Source of the DNA: Butyricicoccus pullicaecorum
GTDB taxonomy: Bacteria > Bacillota > Clostridia > Oscillospirales > Butyricicoccaceae
Reading direction: 5' to 3'
Assembly: GCA_018366195.1 (NCBI GenBank)
Contig: JAGZIN010000010.1
Span: forward strand, 1 to 64,000
Length of the DNA: 64,000 nucleotides
Shown: piece after piece, positions 43,097-50,646 of the stretch
Layout: each line of letters opens with the position of its first letter
Position numbering within the stretch: the stretch's first letter is position 1
Program-made: the position numbers and the translations under genes
The notes under the pieces: generated by a model
Seen by the model: only the letters and a program-made list of their open reading frames with translations
Databases searched by the model: none
What the model was told of the DNA's origin: nothing

Positions 43097-43954
43097 ATGA
43101 ATCTAAAAAAAGCGCTTCCGATTCTGGCGTTGGTGCTGGGACTTGCAGGCGGCGTGCTGCATGGACTGGATTTGGCGTATGGATATAATCAAGCAGGGCT
43201 TCCAACTGATGCCCCATGGCTGACAATTTTATATGTGTTGGCGATTGCTGCGGTTCCTATCTGCATGATTTGTGCCCATTCCTATCGGCAAACAAGCAAC
43301 AAATATCAGGCGTTTGAGTCCTATCTTTGTGGAGGCGGCGATTTGCATAAAACAGCAGCGGTTTTATGCGCTGCGGTCTTTGCCCTGTGCGGTCTGTTTG
43401 GGCTTTATATGGCAGCCGTTCATCTAACAGATTTGCCCATGTTCGAGCGGGTGACACTCATTCCCCTTTATTTGCTGGCGCTGCTGTCGTGCCTTGCTTT
43501 TGTGCGTCTCGGCAGCCATGCGGCGATTGGAGGCGTATCAGAGCAGTCTGCCAATCTGATTTTTGTTCCGATTTTTTGGGTGGCTCTGGACATGGTCAAT
43601 ACCTTTAAGGTCAATGGAAATGCACCCCTCGAAGGACTATTTGTGTTTGAGTTGTTGGCGGCAATGAGCCTTTTGTGTGCACTCAATGCGTATGCACGTT
43701 TTCTGTTTTCGCTGCCGCGCCCAAGACTGCTGGCTGGTCTGGGGGCGCTTGGTGTGGTGTATGGGCTGATTGGTGGGGTTGGCACGCTGCTTGCCTATTT
43801 CATGGGCAGTGAAAAGGCTGACCTGCTGTTCCTGCCGCGTGCGGGCTGTTATGTGGCGTGTGCCCTATGGTTTGCATATCAGCTCAGCCGCATGGCTGTT
43901 TCAGATGAACCGGAGGGACCTGCACTCCACCGGAAAAAGCAAATCGCACAATAA
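43097..43954 (+). CDS. Hypothetical 8-TM membrane protein
   Basis: 285 residues. The ATG at 43097 follows AGGAGG by 8 nt; a longer open frame upstream includes a TGCTATAAT promoter-like motif (43031-43039) and is rejected. Eight hydrophobic segments span nearly the whole protein. The only soluble part is a short charged C-terminus (EPEGPALHRKKQIAQ). I do not recognise the family. It follows the antiporter but has its own promoter-like signal. Confidence 0.75.
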   Translation: MNLKKALPILALVLGLAGGVLHGLDLAYGYNQAGLPTDAPWLTILYVLAIAAVPICMICAHSYRQTSNKYQAFESYLCGGGDLHKTAAVLCAAVFALCGLFGLYMAAVHLTDLPMFERVTLIPLYLLALLSCLAFVRLGSHAAIGGVSEQSANLIFVPIFWVALDMVNTFKVNGNAPLEGLFVFELLAAMSLLCALNAYARFLFSLPRPRLLAGLGALGVVYGLIGGVGTLLAYFMGSEKADLLFLPRAGCYVACALWFAYQLSRMAVSDEPEGPALHRKKQIAQ

Positions 43955-44040
43955 AGCAGAGAGCGGTTTGTGAGCCGAACAATATAAGGTGTCTGTCCTG
44001 GCGCTTGCAGGCTTGGAGGCTTCGCAGGCAAAGGAAAAAA

Positions 44041-44068
44041 CAAAACCCGCTCTTATGAGCGGGTTTTG
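44041..44068. terminator. Terminator before rnhA
   Basis: A 12-bp perfect stem CAAAACCCGCTC/GAGCGGGTTTTG with TTAT loop. Confidence 0.8.
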
Positions 44069-44120
44069 TAGTCATATCAGAGGACATACAGTTGTGATGA
44101 AATAAGGAGGTTTCTCATTT

Positions 44121-44570
44121 ATGAAACAGGTGACGATTTATACAGACGGTGCGTGCTCCGGAAATCCGGGACCTGGTGGCTGGGGAGCCATTTTGCAATA
44201 TGGAACCGCAGAGAAGGAGATTTCAGGAGGAAGTTCGATGACGACCAATAATAAAATGGAGCTTATGGGGGTCATTGCAGCACTGGAGCTTTTGCGCGAA
44301 CCTTGTCAGGTGGACTTATATTCGGATTCCAAATATGTGATTGACAGCATTACAAAGGGGTGGGTACAGAGCTGGAAGGCACGCGGGTGGAAAAAAGCAG
44401 ATAAGTCTCCTGCGAAGAATATAGAGCTCTGGGAACGACTTTTGGGTCTGCTTGCGGTGCATCAAGTGACCTTTCATTGGGTCAAAGGGCATGCAGAAAA
44501 CCCATATAATAACCGCTGTGATGCACTTGCAGTAGCAGAGTGGAAAAAACGCAAGGAAAGCAGCCTGTAA
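44121..44570 (+). CDS. rnhA: Ribonuclease HI
   Basis: 149 residues. AAGGAGG lies 10 nt upstream. Catalytic residues are visible: Asp in IYTDGACSGNPG, Glu in NNKMELMG, Asp in LYSDSKYV, and the C-terminal VKGHAENPYNNRCDALA with His and Asp. It degrades RNA in RNA-DNA hybrids. Confidence 0.96.
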   Translation: MKQVTIYTDGACSGNPGPGGWGAILQYGTAEKEISGGSSMTTNNKMELMGVIAALELLREPCQVDLYSDSKYVIDSITKGWVQSWKARGWKKADKSPAKNIELWERLLGLLAVHQVTFHWVKGHAENPYNNRCDALAVAEWKKRKESSL

Positions 44571-44753
44571 ATTTTGAAGCAGCAATTTTGCGCCGACAGA
44601 ATCCCCATATACAGAGTGCATCTGCTGTTACGTCCCTGTCTATGAGAGCGGTTGTGAATTGCAATTTTGAAAAATATCCTTCCCTTTTCTGATAATCGTT
44701 AAAAATTTATGCAAGTACTGTGAAAATATCCTGCAAAAAAGGCAAATTACCTA

Positions 44754-44782
44754 TTGACGAAAAAGGTTTTTTTGGGTATGAT
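44754..44782 (+). promoter_or_regulatory. Promoter of the DUF4914 gene
   Basis: -35 TTGACG (44754-44759), 17-bp spacer and -10 TATGAT (44777-44782), 75 bp before the start. The rest of the 287-bp gap after rnhA shows nothing I recognise. Confidence 0.7.
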
Positions 44783-44857
44783 AAAATCAGGAATGAATTG
44801 TAACACATGATACATACAGGGTAGCCTTGTGTGGCGGTCTGGTAAGGAGGACCTATA

Positions 44858-46729
44858 ATGAATCGATTTTTGAAAAAATTCACATGGACGCCTGCACTGG
44901 CCGAGGTGCTGGAGGAATGTAAGGGAGTTTCTGTACCAACGACCAAACAGGAACTGTATGAAATGGTCTTTGGTACCGGCCGCTCGGGTAAATACGATGT
45001 CGTTTATGATGTGACTGGTCGTGGTGAAGTTTGCGAAGCCACGGTTGTGCGTGCGAAAAACGGTGTGGTTGTCAACTATCCGGAAGACTATATGCGCCGC
45101 CGTGACCCCGACTGCATGCGTATCGGCGACGATAAGCCGACGGATAAGCCGCGCTTTTCCGATGTTTATGGATATGATTTTGAGCAGTGCAAGCAGGAAA
45201 CCTATGAGTGGCTGAAAACACAGGAACTGATTGTTATGCCGTTTAATGCCGGCGGCAACAAGTATGGATATGGCTCGATGCTGATTTGCCCGCGCAATGC
45301 TGCATTTTTTGCCTATGCAATGGCGAATTTGCAGGGATTTGTTTCTGCGGAGACCTCGGAAGGCTTTGCACCGCGCTCTATCGTATATGTAGCCCCGCCC
45401 TTCCGTCATACACACTTTCATGGACGTCAGGTTGTTGTACACAACCGGCTGGACGATTGCCATGAAGTATTTGCATACAATCTGTATCCGGGTCCCTCTG
45501 CAAAGAAGGGAGTCTATTCTGTTCTGCTCGATATTGGTGAGCATGAGGATTGGGTCACTGCACACGCTTCCTGCGGACGTCTGGTAACCCAGTATGATAA
45601 TGAGCTTGTCATCATGCACGAGGGTGCATCTGGCGGCGGCAAGAGTGAAATGCTTCAGGATATTGCACGGAACGAAGACGGCAGCGTCCTGCTCTCTACC
45701 AATACCATCACGGGTGAAAAAACAATGCTGCAAATTGGCAATACCAGCCATATTGAGCCTGTGTGTGATGATATGGCAACCTGTTACCCCAGCCTGCAAA
45801 ATAACAGCGGCAAGCTGGTATTGGTCGATGGTGAGGACGGTTGGTTCCTGCGTATGGACGGTGTCACGCATTATGGCTGTGACCCAATCTATGAGCGCAT
45901 CTGCACAGAGCCAGATGAGCCGCTTGTATTCTTTAATATTCAAGGTGTTGTAGGCGCAACCAGCCTGATTTGGGAACATTCTCTGGATTCCAACGGAAAG
46001 CCGTGCCCAAATCCGCGTGCCATTGTTCCGCGTTCTAAGGTGCCGCATATTGTAGATGAGCCGGTTGAGGTGGATATCCGCTCGTTCGGGACTCGTATGC
46101 CACCCTCTACCAGTGAAAATCCGAACTATGGTATCATGGGTATGATGCACTTTATCCCGCCGGCACTGGCTTGGATGTGGCGGCTGGTTGCACCCCGCGG
46201 CTTTAAGAATCCGTCGATTGTTGGCGGCGGAGAGCTTAAGAGTGAGGGTGTCGGCTCCTACTGGCCGTTTGCAACCGGTCTGCGCGTAAAGCAGGCAAAT
46301 CTGCTGCTTGAGCAGATTATCAAGTGCCCCAATACCCGTTATGTTCTGATTCCCAATCAGCATATCGGTGTGTATCAGGTGGGCTTTGCTGCCGAGTGGG
46401 TTAGCCGTGAATGGCTTGCCCGTCACAATGGACATATCAAGATGGATAAGCTTGAGCCGGCACGCTGCCCGCTGCTTGGCTACGCACTCAAGGAAATGGT
46501 GATTGAAGGTCAGCCGATTCGTTCCAAGTATCTGCGTACCGAGACACAGGACCGTTTGGGTAAAGAGGGATATGATGCAGGCGCAAAGATTCTGACCGAT
46601 TTCTTTGCAAAGGAACTGGATAAGTTCTATACCGATGACCTCGATCCGCTGGGACGTCAAATCATTGAATGTTTCCGAAATGGCGGAACCATTGAGGATT
46701 ATTGCAAGATTACACCAATTAAGCTATAA
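44858..46729 (+). CDS. DUF4914-family protein with HprK/PEPCK-like P-loop
   Basis: 623 residues, soluble, no signal peptide. Overall sequence matches what I recall of the DUF4914 family of anaerobic Firmicutes (MNRFLKKF start, YMRRRDPDCM, GVGSYWPFATG). At residues 254-265 it has HEGASGGGKSEM, a Walker A loop. Its GxSGxGKSE form is that of HPr kinase/phosphorylase and is close to PEP carboxykinase loops. Later VLVDGEDGW could be a Walker B-like segment. A kinase or nucleotide-dependent carboxykinase-like role is inferred; no substrate is known. It is monocistronic with a clean promoter and terminator. Confidence 0.8.
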   Translation: MNRFLKKFTWTPALAEVLEECKGVSVPTTKQELYEMVFGTGRSGKYDVVYDVTGRGEVCEATVVRAKNGVVVNYPEDYMRRRDPDCMRIGDDKPTDKPRFSDVYGYDFEQCKQETYEWLKTQELIVMPFNAGGNKYGYGSMLICPRNAAFFAYAMANLQGFVSAETSEGFAPRSIVYVAPPFRHTHFHGRQVVVHNRLDDCHEVFAYNLYPGPSAKKGVYSVLLDIGEHEDWVTAHASCGRLVTQYDNELVIMHEGASGGGKSEMLQDIARNEDGSVLLSTNTITGEKTMLQIGNTSHIEPVCDDMATCYPSLQNNSGKLVLVDGEDGWFLRMDGVTHYGCDPIYERICTEPDEPLVFFNIQGVVGATSLIWEHSLDSNGKPCPNPRAIVPRSKVPHIVDEPVEVDIRSFGTRMPPSTSENPNYGIMGMMHFIPPALAWMWRLVAPRGFKNPSIVGGGELKSEGVGSYWPFATGLRVKQANLLLEQIIKCPNTRYVLIPNQHIGVYQVGFAAEWVSREWLARHNGHIKMDKLEPARCPLLGYALKEMVIEGQPIRSKYLRTETQDRLGKEGYDAGAKILTDFFAKELDKFYTDDLDPLGRQIIECFRNGGTIEDYCKITPIKL

Positions 46730-46736
46730 AGAAGAG

Positions 46737-46770
46737 CCGGAGCACTCTCATTCGGGGTGCTCCGGTTTTT
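46737..46770 (+). terminator. Terminator after the DUF4914 gene
   Basis: Stem CCGGAGCAC/GTGCTCCGG (46737-46745 with 46757-46765) followed by TTTTT. Confidence 0.88.
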
Positions 46771-46778
46771 GATTTTAA

Positions 46779-46807
46779 TTTACAGCATCAGATGTAAGTG
46801 TTATAAT
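46779..46807 (+). promoter_or_regulatory. Promoter of the F420-hydrogenase-beta-like gene
   Basis: -35 TTTACA (46779-46784), 17-bp spacer, -10 TATAAT (46802-46807) with TGT extension. Confidence 0.75.
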
Positions 46808-46862
46808 CAACCTAAACGGTCAACAAATGTGAGCGGATTTGAGAAAAGGTGGATTTTTCATT

Positions 46863-47987
46863 ATGATACAGATTATAGATAAAACACAGTGCTGTGGCTG
46901 TACCGCATGTGAAGCAGTCTGTCCGCAAAGCTGCATTTCTCTGAATCGAGATGCAGAGGGATTTGCGTATCCAATTGTAGATTTAGATTTATGTATTGGC
47001 TGTGATGCGTGTGAGGCGGTTTGCCCGTGCCTGAATCGGATACAGAACCCGCAGGAGCCACAAGCAATGGCGGTTCGGGCAAAGGATCAGGCGCTTCGGC
47101 TGTTCTCCTCCTCTGGCGGCGTATTTTCTTTGCTTGCAAGTGATATGCTGGAACAAGGCGGAGCGGTGTGCGGTGCGGTTTTTGATGAAAATTTCATGGT
47201 GCGTCACAGCATCGTATGGGAGGAAGCCGGCGTAGAGTCCATGCGTGGTGCGAAATATGTGCAATCCGATTTGAATGATACGTTTCGACAGATTCGTGAT
47301 TTGGTCGATGGAGACATGCCAGTCCTGTTTTCGGGCACGCCTTGCCAAACACAGGGATTGCGAAATTATTTGGGAAAAGATGCGAATCGGGTGCTTACGG
47401 TAGCGATTGTCTGCCATGGCGTTCCCTCTCCGACGATTTGGGAGAAAAATTTGCGAGAGCTGGGTGTGGTGACCGATGTGCGTCTGCGCGATAAGCGTGA
47501 TAGCTGGAAGCACTATGCAACCAATTATCTGGTGAATGGTGCGGAAATCTTTCGCCCCGTCATGCAGGATCCCTATATGAGAGGTTTTTTACGGGGGCTG
47601 TATCATCGTCCCTCCTGTACCGATTGTCCGGCAAAGACGAGCGGGTACGCGGATTTGACCTTGGGTGATTTTTGGGGTTCGGAAAAGATTGTGCCGGAAT
47701 TAGATGATGACAAGGGAACTTCGGTTGTGCTGATTCAAACAGAGAAAGGGCGGCAAGCGCTTCAAAAGCTCGCGGGACGGGTAGAAAGCAAAGCAGTCTC
47801 TTTTGCAGATGCGGTACGCTACAATCCAGCGATCACAACCTCTGCACAGAATCATGCACAGCGCAGAGAAGCGTGGAAGCGGCTGGAACATGAACCCCTT
47901 TCGGTTGTTGTGGAAGATTATACCAAGGAAAGCACAGTAGAACGGCTCAAGGGAATCGCAAGACGAATTCTTGGAAGAAAATCATAA
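46863..47987 (+). CDS. Coenzyme F420 hydrogenase/dehydrogenase beta-subunit-like iron-sulfur protein
   Basis: 374 residues. The ATG at 46863 is used; a TTG 8 codons earlier is also open. Two 4Fe-4S motifs lie at the N-terminus (CCGCTACEAVCPQSC, then CIGCDACEAVCPC). The FrhB-type N- and C-terminal domains follow (SSSGGVFSLLA, FSGTPCQTQGLRNYLG, CHGVPSPTIW, LTLGDFWG). Such proteins are flavin/Fe-S oxidoreductases; in Firmicutes they often sit in polysaccharide clusters, which is not the case here. The partner is unknown; a ferredoxin gene is convergent next door. Confidence 0.88.
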   Translation: MIQIIDKTQCCGCTACEAVCPQSCISLNRDAEGFAYPIVDLDLCIGCDACEAVCPCLNRIQNPQEPQAMAVRAKDQALRLFSSSGGVFSLLASDMLEQGGAVCGAVFDENFMVRHSIVWEEAGVESMRGAKYVQSDLNDTFRQIRDLVDGDMPVLFSGTPCQTQGLRNYLGKDANRVLTVAIVCHGVPSPTIWEKNLRELGVVTDVRLRDKRDSWKHYATNYLVNGAEIFRPVMQDPYMRGFLRGLYHRPSCTDCPAKTSGYADLTLGDFWGSEKIVPELDDDKGTSVVLIQTEKGRQALQKLAGRVESKAVSFADAVRYNPAITTSAQNHAQRREAWKRLEHEPLSVVVEDYTKESTVERLKGIARRILGRKS

Positions 47988-47997
47988 AAAGCATGAA

Positions 47998-48027
47998 AAA
48001 ACCCTTTCGCAAACGCGAAAGGGTTTT
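47998..48027. terminator. Bidirectional terminator
   Basis: An 11-bp stem (48000-48010 with 48015-48025), AAAC loop, A/T runs on both sides. It is shared by the convergent Fe-S protein and ferredoxin genes. Confidence 0.85.
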
Positions 48028-48055
48028 CCATTTTGCAAATTGCAATTAGAACAAA

Positions 48056-48226
48056 TTAGCCCTGAGAAATAGCACCTACCGGGCAAGTACCAGCGCAAGT
48101 ACCGCAGTCAACACAAGCGTCAGCGTTGATTACGTACTGGCTGTCACCCTGAGAAATAGCGCCAACCGGGCACTCACCAGCGCAGGAACCGCAGCTGATG
48201 CAAGCGTCAGAAATTACGTATGCCAT
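48056..48226 (-). CDS. 2[4Fe-4S] clostridial-type ferredoxin
   Basis: 56 residues. It starts MAYVISDACISCGSCAGECP at 48226 with GGAGG 10 nt upstream. Two CxxCxxCxxxCP motifs give eight Cys ligands for two 4Fe-4S clusters. Each half ends in the same VGAISQG, showing the internal duplication of the family. It is a small electron carrier for anaerobic metabolism, soluble in the cytoplasm. Divergent from ctsR. Confidence 0.96.
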   Translation of the reverse strand: MAYVISDACISCGSCAGECPVGAISQGDSQYVINADACVDCGTCAGTCPVGAISQG

Positions 48227-48485
48227 TAGGATTGCACCTCCAATTCAAATTACATCTTTATTTTATCATAAGTTAAAAAAAAGGCAAGTGTTTTGCGCAA
48301 TGTTAGCCGCATACAACTTATAAAGAGACAAAAAGTTATAAAATCTGCTGTTTTTTGTGTTGAGAAATGGGGCATACTCAAAAGAGTGTTTCGGAAAATA
48401 AAAAATATAAAAAACAGAGAAAAAAAGAGATAATAAAAGAAAAAAAGAGAATTCACTCGCATAAGTGGGTATCATCTTTTATAAA

Positions 48486-48502
48486 GGTCAGAAAAGGTCA
48501 AA
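48486..48502 (+). promoter_or_regulatory. CtsR operator 1
   Basis: Heptad direct repeat GGTCAGA-AAA-GGTCAAA, matching the CtsR box (GGTCAAA-nnn-GGTCAAA), just upstream of the ctsR -35. Confidence 0.88.
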
Positions 48503-48510
48503 AATTTCTC

Positions 48511-48538
48511 TTGCAATTTTTGAACAAAGGGATATAAT
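48511..48538 (+). promoter_or_regulatory. ctsR operon promoter
   Basis: -35 TTGCAA (48511-48516), 16-bp spacer and -10 TATAAT (48533-48538), between the two CtsR boxes. Confidence 0.82.
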
Positions 48539-48549
48539 AAGAATCACAA

Positions 48550-48566
48550 GGTCAGGAAAGGTCAGA
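48550..48566 (+). promoter_or_regulatory. CtsR operator 2
   Basis: GGTCAGG-AAA-GGTCAGA, just downstream of the transcription start, where bound CtsR would block transcription. Confidence 0.85.
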
Positions 48567-48606
48567 GAGTAGAAAGAGAAACCTGACGGGCAAAATCGAG
48601 GTGTGA

Positions 48607-49062
48607 ATGATGAAGATGTCAGATAGTATTGCAGCTTTTATTATGGATTGCCTGTCTGATGGCGGCGGTGTTGCAGAATTGCAGCGGCGCGGGCTGGCAG
48701 AGCGGTTCTCCTGTGTACCCAGTCAAATCAATTATGTCATAGAAACACGCTTTACACCTGAGCATGGATATTTGGTAGAATCCAGACGAGGCGGCGGCGG
48801 ATATATTCGCATTGTGCGTGTGCAGGACAATAAGCAGCGCATGCTGCTGGAGGCAGCGCGTGCGGTTGGCGGACAGATGAGCCAAAACGAAGCGGCAAGA
48901 ATGATTCGTTCTTTTATGTCGATTGGATTGCTCACACCGCGCGAGGGGGCACTCCTGATGGGTGCCTGCTCGGACGGTGCGCTTTCAGAGGTTTGTGAAG
49001 CGGACATCGACCGCCTGCGCGCATCAATCTTTCGATGCGCAATCATGGGAATTACGACATAA
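48607..49062 (+). CDS. ctsR: Transcriptional repressor CtsR
   Basis: 151 residues. First of two adjacent ATGs used; GAGG upstream. N-terminal winged HTH with RFSCVPSQINYVIETRFTPEHG and the family hallmark RRGGGGYIRI. The C-terminal dimer domain is the target of McsB. It represses the clp heat-shock genes; its two boxes lie upstream, so the operon is autoregulated. Confidence 0.95.
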   Translation: MMKMSDSIAAFIMDCLSDGGGVAELQRRGLAERFSCVPSQINYVIETRFTPEHGYLVESRRGGGGYIRIVRVQDNKQRMLLEAARAVGGQMSQNEAARMIRSFMSIGLLTPREGALLMGACSDGALSEVCEADIDRLRASIFRCAIMGITT

Positions 49063-49100
49063 ATCTATTGTTTATATGAAATAAAAGGAGTTGACCGTTT

Positions 49101-49613
49101 ATGTTGTGTCAGAATTGTAATCGGAATGAAGCGACCATGTATTGGAAACAGACCATCAATGGTCAAACAAAAGAAATGCACCTATGTCCGGAATGTGCGG
49201 GCAAGTTGGGACAAAATTTCCAGAATCCCTTTGAAAAATGGTTTGGTGACCCGTTTTTTACGCAGCCATCGCTGTTTAGTGTGCCGTTTGGTCAGGTTTC
49301 CCAGTTGGGAGGCGGACGCCGCTGTCCGACCTGCGGTATGACAGAATCGGAATTGCAGCGTACCGGACGTGTGGGCTGTGCAGACTGCTATCAGACCTTT
49401 GAGGAGCTTTTAACGCCGTATATCCGCAAGCTGCAGGGAACTACCGCACATGTGGGAGCGGCTCCCAGTCCGCAAACTCCGGAACAGCCGGTCAAGAATC
49501 AGACAGCGGTGCTCAGAAGCAAGCTCGAGGACGCAATCAAGCAGGAAAATTATGAGGAAGCCGCACAGCTTCGTGATGAAATTCGTCGATTGGAGGGACA
49601 GAATCATGCGTGA
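49101..49613 (+). CDS. mcsA: McsA, zinc-binding activator of McsB
   Basis: 170 residues. Four CxxC pairs (CQNC, CPEC, CPTC, CADC) bind zinc. The C-terminus carries a UVR motif (LEDAIKQENYEEAAQLRDEIRRLE). It activates the arginine kinase McsB. Overlaps mcsB by 8 nt. Confidence 0.93.
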   Translation: MLCQNCNRNEATMYWKQTINGQTKEMHLCPECAGKLGQNFQNPFEKWFGDPFFTQPSLFSVPFGQVSQLGGGRRCPTCGMTESELQRTGRVGCADCYQTFEELLTPYIRKLQGTTAHVGAAPSPQTPEQPVKNQTAVLRSKLEDAIKQENYEEAAQLRDEIRRLEGQNHA

Positions 49614-50613
49614 ATTTTCGATTCAAGGTGGATTTACAGGACTTGCGGCATCAACACGTGTGCGTTTGGCACGCAATGTAAAAGGGTATCCCTATCGCAA
49701 TTTGACACCCGGACAGTTGGACGAAATTGCGCATCAGGTTTGGGACGCTTTGCAGACTGCCCCTGCTGTTTCGGAAGGATTGCACATGACTGATGTGCGT
49801 GCGGGCAGTCGGGAAGCGATGCAGCTGATTGAGAAGCATATGATTTCCCCTGAATTTGCACGGCGCGGCGGAAAGCTGATTGCCTCTGCAAATGGAGATA
49901 TCTCCATTATGCTGGGGGAAGAAGACCATATCCGACTTCAGGTACTTGGCGCAGGATTGTGCCCTAAGGAGTGCATGCAGACCGCACGACGGATTGCAGA
50001 GCTGATTGGCACACGGGTTGCCTTTGATTACAGCGATCGACTTGGTTATTTGACTGCTTGTCCATCAAATTTGGGTACAGCACTTCGCGTATCAGTGATG
50101 CTGCATCTGCCGATTTTGACCGAGTCCGGAGCGGTTGAGCGTATGATTGCATGGGCGGCGCGTCAAGGGTTTGCAGTACGCGGTGCCTACGGAGAAGGCA
50201 GCAGCGCTGCCGGTGGATTCTATCAGCTGTCAAACCAGATTACACTCGGTCTGAGTGAAGATGCGATTGTAGAAAAGCTGATTTCGGCTGCAACCGAAGT
50301 CATTGATCAGGAAAAGAGAGCAAGGGAACAGCTGCGCACCGCCAACGGAGATGCATTGTTTGACCGAATCGCACGTTCGGCAGCTATTTTGCGTCATGCA
50401 CGTTTGCTCCCGTCAGAGGAAGCTGCAAGCTGTATTTCTGATGTACTAGTTGGACTGCAAATGGGATATTTGTCCGGCATTGACGCGCAGACGCTGATAG
50501 AGGCGGAACAGGATACCAGACCCGCACTGATGGAAGGCGAGCCGAGCGCAAGAGATCGAATCCGTGCAGAGCGCTTGCGCCGAGATACCGTGGCATTACA
50601 AGTTACAGAATAA
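49606..50613 (+). CDS. mcsB: Protein-arginine kinase McsB
   Basis: 335 residues. The ATG at 49606 overlaps mcsA and lies after GGAGG. It has phosphagen-kinase-type motifs STRVRLARN and TACPSNLGTALRVSVMLHLP, where the Cys is the active-site region. It phosphorylates Arg residues to mark proteins for ClpC-ClpP and inactivates CtsR on stress. Confidence 0.95.
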   Translation: MREFSIQGGFTGLAASTRVRLARNVKGYPYRNLTPGQLDEIAHQVWDALQTAPAVSEGLHMTDVRAGSREAMQLIEKHMISPEFARRGGKLIASANGDISIMLGEEDHIRLQVLGAGLCPKECMQTARRIAELIGTRVAFDYSDRLGYLTACPSNLGTALRVSVMLHLPILTESGAVERMIAWAARQGFAVRGAYGEGSSAAGGFYQLSNQITLGLSEDAIVEKLISAATEVIDQEKRAREQLRTANGDALFDRIARSAAILRHARLLPSEEAASCISDVLVGLQMGYLSGIDAQTLIEAEQDTRPALMEGEPSARDRIRAERLRRDTVALQVTE

Positions 50614-50646
50614 GAGTTTTGTTTCTCCCAGAAAGGAGTGTTATTT

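Noticed and set aside
44747..46660. Minus-strand 637-codon frame
   Set aside because: Antisense of the DUF4914 gene, which has promoter, ribosome site and conserved motifs.
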